Below are positions 24,094-33,241 of a DNA stretch of 36,179 nucleotides, piece after piece. The translations under genes and the position numbers were made by a program. The stretch lies in the NCBI GenBank assembly GCA_017520675.1, contig JAFXFG010000029.1, positions 1-36,179 of the forward strand, given 5' to 3'. A model generated the notes under the pieces. The model was not told where the DNA came from, ran no database searches, and saw nothing but the letters and a program-made list of their open reading frames with translations. How positions within the stretch are numbered: the stretch's first letter is position 1; every line of letters starts with the position of its first letter. The DNA comes from Alphaproteobacteria bacterium. GTDB taxonomy: Bacteria > Pseudomonadota > Alphaproteobacteria > Rs-D84.

Positions 24094-25326
24094 ATGCAAA
24101 AGCCGGAACCATTTGTTAAGCCTGATAATATATTTTCTGTTTCTGATGCGTCTGCACTGTTAAAAAATGTTGTAGAAACAGCTTTTCCGCGTATAAAAAT
24201 TAGGGGTGAATTATCACAAATTACACGCGCAACTTCTGGTCATATTTATATGACAATCAAAGATTCTGGGGCGGCAATTTCTGTGATTGTGTGGCGCGGA
24301 ACACCGATTGCATTCAAGTTAGAAGAAGGTATGGAAGTTATCTTGACGGGGCGCTTTACAACATATCCTGCACGCAGTAATTATCAAATCGTTGCCAGTG
24401 AAATCGAAATGGCGGGTGTTGGCGCAATTCTTAAAATGCTGGAAGAACGCAAGCAAAAATTAGCGCGTGAAGGCTTGTTTGATGAGTCTAAGAAGAAGCC
24501 CCTGCCCCGATTGCCACAAACAATTGGTGTTGTAACCAGTCCAACAGGGGCGGCATTTCAAGATATTCAAAATAGATTGCGCGAAAGATTTCCTGTAAAG
24601 GTTCTGTTGTATCCGGCAACCGTTCAAGGAATTACAGCAGCAACCGAGGTTGCGGCGGGTATAGAGTATTTTAATAAGATGAATAATGTCGATGTAATAA
24701 TTGTTGCGCGTGGTGGTGGTTCGCTGGAAGATTTGTTGCCGTTTTCAGAAGAGATTGTTGTACGGGCCGCTGCCGCCAGTCATATTCCGCTGATTTCGGG
24801 GGTTGGGCATGAGCCAGACTGGATGTTAATTGATTTTGCGGCCGATTATCGTGCGCCAACACCAACAGGTGCAGCAGAGGCCGTTGTGCCAACTAAATTG
24901 GCATTGTTGCAAGAATTAGATAATATGTGGGTGCGGTTGTCGGGGAACTTTACAACGCGATTAATCAATGCGAAACAAAGAATTGAAGCGATTAATGTAA
25001 AAAGCCCAAAACAGGTCTTGATGGAATATTCGCAAAGACTGGACGATTTGGGACGTACGATAAACCTGATTCTAAATGCCAAAATAACTGGTGCGCGCCA
25101 AAAGATGGATCTGGTGTCAGGAATGCCAAATATATTGCAAAATCGTATGCTGGCGCTGGGGCAATCTGTTGAACATTTGGGGCAAATGCTGGGGTCGCTT
25201 AGTTATAAAAGTGTGTTGGCGCGTGGTTATGCCATTGTGCGTGGTGCAGATGGGAATATTATCAGTCGTGCAGATGCAGGAACACCTGCAACAATTGAGT
25301 TTACAGATGGAATAAAAGTGTTATAG
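24094..25326 (+). CDS. xseA: Exodeoxyribonuclease VII large subunit
   Basis: Catalytic subunit of the single-strand exonuclease that degrades ssDNA in both directions, used in mismatch repair and damage repair. 410 residues from ATG 24094, which has TAGGA eight bases upstream; the frame reaches back to 24055. N-terminal OB fold (F-P-R-I-K-I-R-G-E-L-S, G-H-I-Y-M-T-I-K-D, V-I-V-W-R-G), central catalytic domain (I-G-V-V-T-S-P-T-G-A-A-F-Q-D-I; I-I-V-A-R-G-G-G-S-L-E-D-L; I-S-G-V-G-H-E-P-D), then coiled-coil and C-terminal R-G-Y-A-I-V. The small subunit xseB is not adjacent. Confidence 0.97.
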   Translation: MQKPEPFVKPDNIFSVSDASALLKNVVETAFPRIKIRGELSQITRATSGHIYMTIKDSGAAISVIVWRGTPIAFKLEEGMEVILTGRFTTYPARSNYQIVASEIEMAGVGAILKMLEERKQKLAREGLFDESKKKPLPRLPQTIGVVTSPTGAAFQDIQNRLRERFPVKVLLYPATVQGITAATEVAAGIEYFNKMNNVDVIIVARGGGSLEDLLPFSEEIVVRAAAASHIPLISGVGHEPDWMLIDFAADYRAPTPTGAAEAVVPTKLALLQELDNMWVRLSGNFTTRLINAKQRIEAINVKSPKQVLMEYSQRLDDLGRTINLILNAKITGARQKMDLVSGMPNILQNRMLALGQSVEHLGQMLGSLSYKSVLARGYAIVRGADGNIISRADAGTPATIEFTDGIKVL

Positions 25327-25353
25327 TGATTTTGTGTAATAAAAGGTGCGTGT

Positions 25354-25500
25354 ATGAAAAAAGATATAGAAAAAGCAAAACTTAGTTTGGAAAATAAAAT
25401 AAGAATCCTGCAATCTGGCGGACATATAACAAAATTAACAGCAGAAGAATCTTTGGTTTTAAAAATTGCAATACGACAGATGTTCGAGAATCAAAAATAA
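25354..25500 (+). CDS. 48-residue ORF downstream of xseA
   Basis: ATG 25354 with AAAAGG about nine bases upstream, stop at 25498-25500, followed at once by a terminator. The product is a charged helical peptide (M-K-K-D-I-E-K-A-K-L, L-T-A-E-E-S-L-V-L-K-I-A-I). It occupies the place where xseB often sits, but is much shorter than XseB (about 70-80 residues) and lacks its recognisable pattern. The site and position support translation; function unknown. Confidence 0.6.
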   Translation: MKKDIEKAKLSLENKIRILQSGGHITKLTAEESLVLKIAIRQMFENQK

Positions 25501-25503
25501 TTA

Positions 25504-25528
25504 AATCCCCAATCGGGGATTTTTTTTT
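25504..25528. terminator. Intrinsic terminator between convergent operons
   Basis: AATCCCC / GGGGATT with loop AATC and nine T on the plus strand. It reaches the stop codon of the convergent minus-strand gene. Confidence 0.93.
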
Positions 25529-25934
25529 ATCGTATTATTGTGTTGTTTAGAAATAACAACAAATTTGTGTTTCTGTTTAATGTGGGGGTAATCTTGCGTT
25601 GGCGCAGGACTTTCTTGATGTCGCGGTGCAGACAAACGCGGTCGATGCACCCCATATTTGCCCAAAACTTTTTAATTGCATCGTGCGTTTGGGGTGTTTG
25701 ATTTAGTTGTATATATTGTGTGCCGTTTATTTTATACGAATAAGCGGTTTCCAGTCGGATAAAACCGGATTTTTTGTATTCATAAAAAACAATCTTGGTT
25801 CCAGTCGGAATAGAGTTCGCGTTATTTATAGATTCTGTTCTTTTGTTGCCGGACTTATCGCTTAGAGTAACTTTCTGAAAAAGCGGATATGGTGTTGTGG
25901 TGTCATAATTTGTAATTACTGTGTATGTTTTCAT
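25527..25934 (-). CDS. Uncharacterised protein downstream of recN (135 aa)
   Basis: No signal peptide. The first ~80 residues look beta-rich (Y-T-V-I-T-N-Y, K-I-V-F-Y-E-Y-K-K-S, Y-I-Q-L-N-Q-T), the C-terminal part is basic (R-V-C-L-H-R-D-I-K-K-V-L-R-Q-R-K), possibly for nucleic-acid contact. AAAAGG overlapping the recN stop and a 5-base gap show it is cotranslated with recN; last gene of the addA-recN operon. Not recognised. Confidence 0.75.
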   Translation of the reverse strand: MKTYTVITNYDTTTPYPLFQKVTLSDKSGNKRTESINNANSIPTGTKIVFYEYKKSGFIRLETAYSYKINGTQYIQLNQTPQTHDAIKKFWANMGCIDRVCLHRDIKKVLRQRKITPTLNRNTNLLLFLNNTIIR

Positions 25935-25939
25935 TTTAT

Positions 25940-27592
25940 TTAACCTTTTATTAGGGTCTTTGCCATTGTGATGGATTCTGGGGTGATTTCTGCGCCACTG
26001 ATTATGCGGGCGATTTCATTGATTCTGTCTGTGTCGGTTATTTCGCAAACACTGGTTGTTGTTGTGTCGTTGGAAACAGATTTTGAAATCTTGAAATGCT
26101 TGTCTGCAAATCCTGCCACCTGTGCCGAGTGCGTGATGACCAATGCCTGTGATGCAGATGCTAATCGATTTAGGCGCGCACCAACGGCGGATGCAGTTGC
26201 GCCACTGATGCCTGTATCGACTTCGTCAAAGACAAAAGTATGCATATCGTCTGTGCCAGCCAATACAACGCGCATAGCCAACATTAATCGCGCCAGTTCG
26301 CCACCAGAGGCAGCGCGATGTAATGGTGCAAATGGGGAACCGGGATTGGTCTTTATCATAAATGTTATATCGTCAATGCCAGTCGCAGATGCGTCGGTCT
26401 GCGTAAAATCAATCATAAAATCAGCCGAGCCGAGTTTTAAGTCTGGTAATTCTGCCAATAATCGGTTGCGTAATTCGTTGGCAGCGCTTCTGCGTAAAGC
26501 GGATAGTTTATTTGCAGCAGATTCGTATTCTGCATAGTATGTTTTTATTTCGTTGTTTAGTTTTTTTAGTTCTGTGTCCGAATTGTCGATTGCGTTTAAT
26601 TGCGCGGACATTTCTTGCAGTTTTGCGGGCAGTTCATCGGGCTGTACACGATGTTTGCGCGCAGCGGCGCGTATTGCAAACAAACGCTCTTCGATGCTGT
26701 CCATATCGTCCAAATCTGTGCTTTCTGGTTGTAGGCTTTGTGTGATTTGTGATATTTCGGACGCGATATCGTATAATTTATCAATTTGTTCTTGATATGG
26801 ATTTGTGTCGCCTTTGATGCGCTGTAAAATATGTGCAACCGAGAATATTTGTGAATCCAGTGAATTGCCACGCGGGGATAACGCATCGATTGCCTCGGAC
26901 AAAATTGCGGTGTTTTTTTCGGCGTTCATCATTGTTGCACGACGCGATGATAATTCTTCTTCTTCGCCAATTTGTACATTTAAAGATTCTAGTTCAGATA
27001 CATTGTGTGCCAAAAAGTCGCGTTCTGCGGATGTGCGATCAAGCATTTCTTGTAGCGCTTTCAGACGGTTTTTTGCAGAGTTATATACTTGATAAGATTC
27101 TTTAACTTTTGATAGTAATACACTAAAATCACTAAAATTATTTTTTGCAAAATTATCAAGTGTGCTTTTGTGTGTCGATTGGTTTAGTAGTGTATGATTT
27201 GCAAATTGCCCATGTATTTCCAGTAGTGTGTCGCCAATCTGTTTTAAGGTTTTTATTGATACAGGGATGTCGTTTATCCATGCACGACTTTTGCCGTCAA
27301 TTGTTAATGTGCGACGAAGAATCAGACCGTCTGCGCAATCAATTTCAAATTCGGATAATATTTCGGTTATGCTTTGATTCGAATTGTCAAATTCCGCAAC
27401 GACAGATGCAGAATCGCATCCATGGCGAATTAAGCCAATGTCAGAACGTGCGCCCAATGCCAAAGATAGCGCATCAAGAAGAATACTTTTTCCTGCGCCA
27501 GTTTCACCGGTTAAGATATTCAGACCTGCCCCGAATTCTAGGTTCAGTTTCTCAATCAATACAATGTTTGAAATGTGTAAATTAATTAACAT
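25940..27592 (-). CDS. recN: DNA repair protein RecN
   Basis: SMC-like ATPase for double-strand-break repair, acting on the nucleoid. 550 residues, normal length. The ATP site is split: Walker A in N-I-L-T-G-E-T-G-A-G-K-S at about 26-37, and at the other end the signature A-S-G-G-E-L-A-R-L plus Walker B T-F-V-F-D-E-V-D-T-G-I-S-G; a long helical section lies between. It sits directly after the AddA nuclease ORF (11-base gap), giving a repair operon, which is often SOS-controlled in other bacteria. Confidence 0.97.
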   Translation of the reverse strand: MLINLHISNIVLIEKLNLEFGAGLNILTGETGAGKSILLDALSLALGARSDIGLIRHGCDSASVVAEFDNSNQSITEILSEFEIDCADGLILRRTLTIDGKSRAWINDIPVSIKTLKQIGDTLLEIHGQFANHTLLNQSTHKSTLDNFAKNNFSDFSVLLSKVKESYQVYNSAKNRLKALQEMLDRTSAERDFLAHNVSELESLNVQIGEEEELSSRRATMMNAEKNTAILSEAIDALSPRGNSLDSQIFSVAHILQRIKGDTNPYQEQIDKLYDIASEISQITQSLQPESTDLDDMDSIEERLFAIRAAARKHRVQPDELPAKLQEMSAQLNAIDNSDTELKKLNNEIKTYYAEYESAANKLSALRRSAANELRNRLLAELPDLKLGSADFMIDFTQTDASATGIDDITFMIKTNPGSPFAPLHRAASGGELARLMLAMRVVLAGTDDMHTFVFDEVDTGISGATASAVGARLNRLASASQALVITHSAQVAGFADKHFKISKSVSNDTTTTSVCEITDTDRINEIARIISGAEITPESITMAKTLIKG

Positions 27593-27602
27593 AGCACTGG
27601 GA

Positions 27603-28061
27603 TTATACTGCCTTTATGTGTATGTTTTCCAGTAAAAAGTTATGTGTCCATAATATGTATCCGAAAATTTTGTATGTCGGGTATATGGCGCGCAGTAATT
27701 GTGCGTATTCGTTAATTTGCGCGATATATGAATTTTTGCGTATGTCTGTATCTGTGTCTGTTTTGTAGTCTAGGATTTTAATGGTTTTGTTTGTGTCGTC
27801 TATCAATAGACGGTCAATGCGGCGACTAATAAAACGGCTGTTTATCGTGCCTGCAATTGGTATCTCTGACTTTGAGTTTTCAGAAAATAATTCTATTAAT
27901 TCTGGTGATTGTTTTATTTTTGATATTAGTTCGATTGTCTTTGGATCTGTTGTCTGGTGGGACAAATGTATCTTTGCCAATAGCGCATGAGTGTGTGTGC
28001 CGGTTTGTGTTGCGTGCAGGGTTTGTTCTTGTTCAGTAATAATTTTATGCAATTGTGTCAT
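27603..28061 (-). CDS. AddA-type PD-(D/E)XK nuclease domain as a separate protein
   Basis: 152 residues that match the C-terminal nuclease domain of AddA/RecB-type enzymes: G-T-H-T-H-A-L-L at 21-28, R-R-I-D-R-L at 80-85 with Asp 83, D98-Y-K100 in K-I-L-D-Y-K-T-D, and Q115-I-N-E-Y119. The active-site residues are therefore complete. In most AddA this domain continues from the helicase in one chain; here its ATG lies inside the helicase end, in another frame, overlapping by 17 bases, with AGGA seven bases upstream. It should be translated by coupling and assemble with the helicase (inference). Confidence 0.85.
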   Translation of the reverse strand: MTQLHKIITEQEQTLHATQTGTHTHALLAKIHLSHQTTDPKTIELISKIKQSPELIELFSENSKSEIPIAGTINSRFISRRIDRLLIDDTNKTIKILDYKTDTDTDIRKNSYIAQINEYAQLLRAIYPTYKIFGYILWTHNFLLENIHIKAV

Positions 28062-30663
28062 TTGTTATCCTGATGTATTCTAGGTTGTTGTCTGTGCCGG
28101 CAAATACGCGCCATAATTGAGAGTGCCAAGAGTAATCTTTTGCGTTTTTGTATGTGCTGTATCCATATATGTATAATTCATCGCGTGCACGAGTCATTGC
28201 AACATATAACAGTCTGTAATATTCTTCTAGGCGTGTTTGCATTGCTGTATCTGATGCTTGGTTGCGAATTGCACTGTTGTCGCCACGCGGTGTCCAAAGC
28301 CATACTGGCAAATCTTGTTGTGGGATTGGGATTAAGTGCTCTGTTTTTGGCGTGTTGGTCGTATCAATTAGAAAAACAATCGGCGCTTCTAGGCCTTTGC
28401 TGCCATGGATGGTAACGATTCTTACACCGTCTGTGGCATCAAGGTCGCGTTTTATTTCGCTGCCACCGGTAATGAACCATTTTAAAAAATGATAAAGTGT
28501 GCCAGATTGCGTGCGTTCATAGGCTAAACAGATTGTCATAAATTCTTCGATTGGGTCAATGACCTGATTGCCAAGCGCTGCAATAAATTTCTGTCGTGTT
28601 TGATTGTGCTCAAATACTGTGGAAAAAAATGAATATGGTCCAAGTTTTTTTGCGCGGTCATAAAACAATGATAGTTCTGAATAGATTTCTGGATAGGTGT
28701 TTTCAAGTTGTTCGAAAACGGTTGCTTTTATGTAGTCTTTGGATTCGTTTGCGCGTGTGTTATTTATAGCGTTTTTTGCAGAACACAAATCGAAAATAAG
28801 GCCCTGATTCAAAGAATAAAAAGGACTTCTTAATACGCAACATAAACTAAAATCATCGGTCAAATCAATGCACCAGCGAACAAGATTTAACAAATCGCGA
28901 ATTGCAGGAAAGTCTGGTAATTTGATTCTGTCGCTGCCTGCTACCTGAATATTCCTGCGTTTTAATTCCGCTGTTAATGGTATTGCCATCGGATGACGTT
29001 GTTGAAGAAGTATCATAATGTCCGATGCTTTATAGTTTGTGGTGGTTAGTATGTGATAAACCTTGTCTGCAATAGTTTGTAAATATTGTTCTGTGGTTGT
29101 TTCTGAATCTGCTTTGGATATAAGATTGTGTATTTCAACTGCGCCAGATGCGTTTTGTCTGAAACATTTGTGTGGGTTGTTCGAAAAGTGCGATAAGTTC
29201 ACAACTGTTTCGTCAGAGAAAAATTTATCAACTGTGGCTAATATCGGCGCAGTCGAACGAAAACTTTGTGTTAAAGGTATTTCTTGGATTGTGCGAATAT
29301 TGTTTTGTATTTGCGCAGATATTTCTTTTCGGCTGGCTGCAAAGGCGTTTGGGTCTGCGCCTTGAAATCCATATATTGATTGTTTGGTGTCGCCAACCAC
29401 GAACAATGAATGTGGTAATTCGGTCGTGTCGCCATCAGTAAAAAAGTCCCCCGCCAACATTCGTAATATATCCCATTGTGTTGGCGCGGTATCTTGCGCT
29501 TCGTCAACCAGTATATGCGATAATGATAAGTCAAGTTGGGATAATACCCAGCCCATAGTTGCGCGATTGGAAAATAGTTTACGCGTGTATAAAATCAAGT
29601 CTTCAAAATCCAGTAAATTACGCGCGTGTTTTATTTTTTTATATTCTGTTGCAAAGGCGGCAGACAAATCGAACATCGCAACAGTGTCATCGAACACCAT
29701 TTGATTCAGGTTTTGTTGGTTTAGTTCATATACCCGTTCAATTTCGTCTGACAAATAATCTTTTTTCAACAGGTTAATATTCTTAGTTCCAGTTGATGTT
29801 AAATATAATTTTTTGTATTCTTCAAAATTTATAGTGTTGTCAATATATTCTTGTGTGGTTTTAATAATTTTATCAAAGTATTTTGCCGGATTTTTTGTTG
29901 ATTCTTTATCTTCTTGGGTCTTTTTTATGATAATTTGCAGTTTTTGACGGTCTGTGTCGTAGTTTTTCGGATTTCTTAAATTTAAAAAATCTTTAATCGT
30001 ATCAATAAAGTATTTGCGATAATTAACAATGTTTTCAACTTCAAAAAAGTTCTTGTATTGTTCGCTCAGTTTTGATAACAAATCGTCTAGGAAGTTTTCG
30101 GATACCCTGTCAACAAGATGAAAAAAAGCAGGAAGGACATTTTCGTATTGTGATCCGTTATTTATTAGGGAAGTGAATGTGTCTTGTAATAAAACACGTT
30201 GCGCTGCATCGGATACCAATGACCATGCCGGTGAAATACCAGCCTCTAGTGGGAAACGATGAAGTATTTCTTCACAAAAGCCATGGATGGTTTTTATTTT
30301 TAGCAAATCTGGATTGTCAATATATGTAAAGAATATTTCGCGCGCACGAATAATATCGTCTTGCGTGGGGGGACAATTGGTCGATACACCGTCAAGCATA
30401 TCAATAAGTGTGGCATCGTCTGCCATTGCCCATTCGCGTAATGCGCGTAGAATTCGATTGCGCATTTCGCCAGCACCAGCATTCGTGTAAGTAAGACATA
30501 AAATACCAGATGCAGAACAATCGTGTGTTCTGAATAATATACGCAAAAGTCGCTGTGTTAAAACGCTGGTCTTTCCAGTACCAGCATTGGCCTGAACCCA
30601 AACATTTTTAGTTGGGTTTGCGGCTGCGTCTTGTTCTGGTGAAAGAATTGTTTTTTTTGCCAT
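28045..30663 (-). CDS. addA: AddA-like UvrD/RecB-family helicase, lacking the nuclease domain
   Basis: ATP-dependent 3'-5' helicase of double-strand-break resection (alphaproteobacterial AddA type). 872 residues: Walker A V-Q-A-N-A-G-T-G-K-T with Lys 31, L-C-L-T-Y-T-N, K-I-K-T-I-H-G-F-C, I-L-V-D-E-A-Q-D-T at about 385, V-V-G-D-T-K-Q-S-I-Y-G-F-Q-G-A-D-P near 430, I-V-T-I-H-G-S-K-G-L-E-A-P near 752 and L-L-Y-V-A-M-T-R-A-R-D-E near 824. AddA is normally about 1150 residues with a C-terminal nuclease; here that nuclease is the next ORF. addB, usually just upstream, is not in the window: the upstream neighbour is on the other strand. AAGGG precedes the ATG. Confidence 0.92.
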   Translation of the reverse strand: MAKKTILSPEQDAAANPTKNVWVQANAGTGKTSVLTQRLLRILFRTHDCSASGILCLTYTNAGAGEMRNRILRALREWAMADDATLIDMLDGVSTNCPPTQDDIIRAREIFFTYIDNPDLLKIKTIHGFCEEILHRFPLEAGISPAWSLVSDAAQRVLLQDTFTSLINNGSQYENVLPAFFHLVDRVSENFLDDLLSKLSEQYKNFFEVENIVNYRKYFIDTIKDFLNLRNPKNYDTDRQKLQIIIKKTQEDKESTKNPAKYFDKIIKTTQEYIDNTINFEEYKKLYLTSTGTKNINLLKKDYLSDEIERVYELNQQNLNQMVFDDTVAMFDLSAAFATEYKKIKHARNLLDFEDLILYTRKLFSNRATMGWVLSQLDLSLSHILVDEAQDTAPTQWDILRMLAGDFFTDGDTTELPHSLFVVGDTKQSIYGFQGADPNAFAASRKEISAQIQNNIRTIQEIPLTQSFRSTAPILATVDKFFSDETVVNLSHFSNNPHKCFRQNASGAVEIHNLISKADSETTTEQYLQTIADKVYHILTTTNYKASDIMILLQQRHPMAIPLTAELKRRNIQVAGSDRIKLPDFPAIRDLLNLVRWCIDLTDDFSLCCVLRSPFYSLNQGLIFDLCSAKNAINNTRANESKDYIKATVFEQLENTYPEIYSELSLFYDRAKKLGPYSFFSTVFEHNQTRQKFIAALGNQVIDPIEEFMTICLAYERTQSGTLYHFLKWFITGGSEIKRDLDATDGVRIVTIHGSKGLEAPIVFLIDTTNTPKTEHLIPIPQQDLPVWLWTPRGDNSAIRNQASDTAMQTRLEEYYRLLYVAMTRARDELYIYGYSTYKNAKDYSWHSQLWRVFAGTDNNLEYIRITNDTIA

Positions 30664-30687
30664 TTATACCCTTGCATTATCAAATAG

Positions 30688-30724
30688 ATTTTAGTATAAA
30701 TTCATAAGAACTGCAAGTTCTTAT
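30688..30724 (-). promoter_or_regulatory. addA promoter with overlapping palindromic operator candidate
   Basis: On the minus strand TTGCAG (30716-30711), 17 bases, TAAAAT (30693-30688). The -35 lies inside a perfect 21-bp inverted repeat at 30704-30724: arms ATAAGAAC / GTTCTTAT, spacer TGCAA. A dimeric regulator bound here would block addA and sit just upstream of the divergent 30746 gene. It is not the GTTC-N7-GTTC direct repeat of alphaproteobacterial LexA. It could also form an RNA hairpin. Confidence 0.6.
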
Positions 30725-30745
30725 ATATTATAGAGGGAAAGGAAA

Positions 30746-32671
30746 ATGGAAATATCACTGACTTGGTTTTATGTTGCTGTCGCTTTGTTTGGATTGGCTT
30801 TTTTTGCCTTGATTATGGTGTTTTTAATATCCAGAAAATCGCAAAAAGTTATGGGGTCTTTGTTGGCGATTATGACCAGACCAGAACGTGCAAAAATCGC
30901 AGACGCAACCAGAGTGCTTAACACTATTTTAGCTGATGAAATTAACAAGATAGAACTGTCTTTTCAGATTATGCGTGATACATTAAACAAACAGATTAAT
31001 GATGCAATCGATTTAAAAAAAGCATTGGGTGAGCAGAACGAGCAACTGGTGTCGTTGGCAGATGACGCAACAAAAAAACTGTCTGTTATGTCCAGCAGAT
31101 TAGACAATACTGTTATGGGACTTAGACAGATTGTAGAATCTCAGTCATGGCAGGATGTCGAAGGCGCGACCGACCGTTTTAATTTGGCGGTTAATGATTT
31201 ATTGGCAAAAATCGATTCTACATCACAGGATACCGTAGATAGAACAACACAGATAAACACGCAGATAAATGCTTGGATTGAAAAAGAAAAAGAACTTAGC
31301 GGTTTGTTGCAGGAAGAATTTGCTAAGAACGATGGTCAGTTGAAAAATATAACCAGCGAAACAGAAACAACTAGAACTAAGTTAACAGAACTGGCTGAGT
31401 CTGTTGCAGGCGGATTTGATAATGTAAAAACAGCAGCCGCAAATTATGAAGAACTGATGGTTCGAAACGATAGGTTGTTGGATGGGTATTTGGAAAAATT
31501 AGATCTGTTTGCAAAACAATCAAAAAAACAATTAACAGGACAAATGAACACTTTGACCAATACCGCAAATGTTGTCGCAGGACAAATTAAATTGGCAGAA
31601 TCGTCAATTGATAAACAAAACAAAAAATTGACAGATGCCGTTGATACTTTGATAAAGTCTGCGTCTTTGACAGAAGAATCTGTGCGTGGTATATCGTCAG
31701 AGTTAGCAACACTGACAAATCGATTTGATGGCGAGATTAAAGAGTTCGCAACAGGGGTTGTATCTGAACTTAAAACTGTATCTGGGGTTGCAAACGCAAC
31801 ACTGGAAAACACACGAAGTGCAGCGGGCGCGTTTTCGGAATCTGTAAAAGCAATGGCAACTGGTGTACGCGAAACCTTGATAGAAATGAATACGGCGCAT
31901 ACTCAATTGTCAGGACAGTCGGCCAATCTTATTAAAATGTCCAGTGAAACAACGGCACAATTACAGCCTTTGTCAGCATTGATTGAGCGGTATTATTCTG
32001 CCCTGCCCGATTTGTCGCGCGGTAGTGCCGAAACCAGTGAACGATTGGAAAAAATTGTAAATGGATTAAATGAAAAATTAAACCTTATGAAGACAACAGT
32101 TGCAGAATCAACAGATGCAATATCAGAGTCCGCAATTAAACTGGAAGATTTGGCCGGTACATCGCGTCAGCAAATGATTGATTTGATGTCTGATTATGCC
32201 AAGGCCGTTAATACTATGCAGACACTTAATAAACAAATGATGGTTGCACGTGCAACAGCACCGATGGACGCAATTAAGACAGCGCCAAGTGAAAATTTTG
32301 GGTTGGTTAGTTCAAAAGACCTGCTGGAACAAAGTGAAAAGATGATGGAAAAATTACATGAGCAGTCTATGGACCTGACACGCGCAACAGGCGCAGAAAT
32401 ACCTGATGTGATTTGGAAAAAATATCATAGTGGTGAAAAAGATGTTTTTACACGATGGTTGGCAAAGTTGTTGGGTGCGACAAACAAAAAGACTTTGCGC
32501 GACACAATCAAGGCTGATGCAGTTTTTCGTTCGCAAGCAACTCAATTCGTTCGTTCGTTTGATAAAATACTAAATGCTACGAAACAAGCGGATGATGCAG
32601 ATAATTTATCGGCAACCTTGATAAATACTGATTTGGGGCGCGTGTATATTGCGCTGAAAAGCAATCTGTAA
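30746..32671 (+). CDS. Membrane-anchored long coiled-coil protein
   Basis: 641 residues. One membrane helix at about 7-30 (F-Y-V-A-V-A-L-F-G-L-A-F-F-A-L-I-M-V-F-L-I), then about 480 residues of predicted coiled coil, rich in Thr, Leu, Ala and Glu, resembling chemoreceptor-type or ZorA-type stalks without their signature motifs. The last ~90 residues look like a separate folded domain (I-P-D-V-I-W-K-K-Y-H-S-G-E-K-D-V-F-T-R-W and T-D-L-G-R-V-Y-I-A-L-K-S). GGAAAGGA precedes the ATG. Divergent from addA. Not recognised; a role in envelope organisation or division is possible but only by architecture. Confidence 0.82.
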   Translation: MEISLTWFYVAVALFGLAFFALIMVFLISRKSQKVMGSLLAIMTRPERAKIADATRVLNTILADEINKIELSFQIMRDTLNKQINDAIDLKKALGEQNEQLVSLADDATKKLSVMSSRLDNTVMGLRQIVESQSWQDVEGATDRFNLAVNDLLAKIDSTSQDTVDRTTQINTQINAWIEKEKELSGLLQEEFAKNDGQLKNITSETETTRTKLTELAESVAGGFDNVKTAAANYEELMVRNDRLLDGYLEKLDLFAKQSKKQLTGQMNTLTNTANVVAGQIKLAESSIDKQNKKLTDAVDTLIKSASLTEESVRGISSELATLTNRFDGEIKEFATGVVSELKTVSGVANATLENTRSAAGAFSESVKAMATGVRETLIEMNTAHTQLSGQSANLIKMSSETTAQLQPLSALIERYYSALPDLSRGSAETSERLEKIVNGLNEKLNLMKTTVAESTDAISESAIKLEDLAGTSRQQMIDLMSDYAKAVNTMQTLNKQMMVARATAPMDAIKTAPSENFGLVSSKDLLEQSEKMMEKLHEQSMDLTRATGAEIPDVIWKKYHSGEKDVFTRWLAKLLGATNKKTLRDTIKADAVFRSQATQFVRSFDKILNATKQADDADNLSATLINTDLGRVYIALKSNL

Positions 32672-32673
32672 AA

Positions 32674-32699
32674 AAAAACACCCAAATGGGTGTTTTTTT
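32674..32699. terminator. Bidirectional terminator between convergent genes
   Basis: ACACCC / GGGTGT with loop AAAT, A run on the left and T run on the right, serving the 30746 gene and the minus-strand regulator. Confidence 0.93.
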
Positions 32700-33117
32700 A
32701 TTCTTGACCGTTAAGGGCTTTTAATAACTTCATAACCGTTTCGCGTTGTGTATCGCTGGGTAATTTCCAGTACAGATTAATTATTTGCAAAGATTCGTTT
32801 TTAGACAACGGATCGGTTTCGTTTTTGTCGTTAACATGCGCCTTGGAAATGTGGCCGTTGCGCGGTTCGCGTTCGATAAATCCAGGTAAACCTGCAAAGA
32901 AAAACGATACAGGCGTTTCCAGTGCCGCGCTTAGTTCAAATAGACGCGAAGCAGAAATCCTGTTACCAGCACTTTCGTATTTTTGAATTTGTTGAAAGGT
33001 TACACCACATATTTTGGCTAAATCTTTTTGCGACATACCCATCATAACGCGACGCAATTGCATGCGTTGACCAATATGTTCGTCAATTGCAGTTGGCATA
33101 AATGACTTTTTACTCAT
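32698..33117 (-). CDS. XRE-family helix-turn-helix transcriptional regulator
   Basis: 139 residues. Cro/C1-type DNA-binding domain at about 14-72: I-G-Q-R-M-Q-L-R-R-V-M-M-G-M-S-Q-K-D-L-A-K, recognition helix region G-V-T-F-Q-Q-I-Q-K-Y-E, then N-R-I-S-A-S-R-L-F-E-L. The sequence T-F-Q-Q-I-Q-K-Y-E-x-G-x-N-R-I is a hallmark of a group of alphaproteobacterial regulators. The C-terminal ~60 residues may dimerise. AGAGGA precedes the ATG. It is divergent from gpmI, and may control itself or gpmI. No antitoxin partner gene is next to it. Confidence 0.92.
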   Translation of the reverse strand: MSKKSFMPTAIDEHIGQRMQLRRVMMGMSQKDLAKICGVTFQQIQKYESAGNRISASRLFELSAALETPVSFFFAGLPGFIEREPRNGHISKAHVNDKNETDPLSKNESLQIINLYWKLPSDTQRETVMKLLKALNGQE

Positions 33118-33241
33118 TTTTTATCCTCTAAATGACTAAGATGTATTTCCTAGATATTTATTTTATACAATTTTTCTTTTGATTTTGCAATTAAAAAACC
33201 GCTATGATAGTTCGCGTGTAATTACTAATAAAGGAAAAAAG

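Noticed and set aside
25354..25500. xseB (exonuclease VII small subunit) after xseA
   Set aside because: Only 48 residues and no recognisable XseB pattern.
28045..28061. Programmed ribosomal frameshift joining AddA helicase and nuclease
   Set aside because: No slippery heptamer in the overlap; a ribosome-binding site and ATG for the nuclease fit reinitiation better.
30704..30724. LexA (SOS) box at addA
   Set aside because: Alphaproteobacterial LexA sites are direct GTTC-N7-GTTC repeats; this is an inverted repeat with a 5-base spacer. Kept only as an operator candidate.
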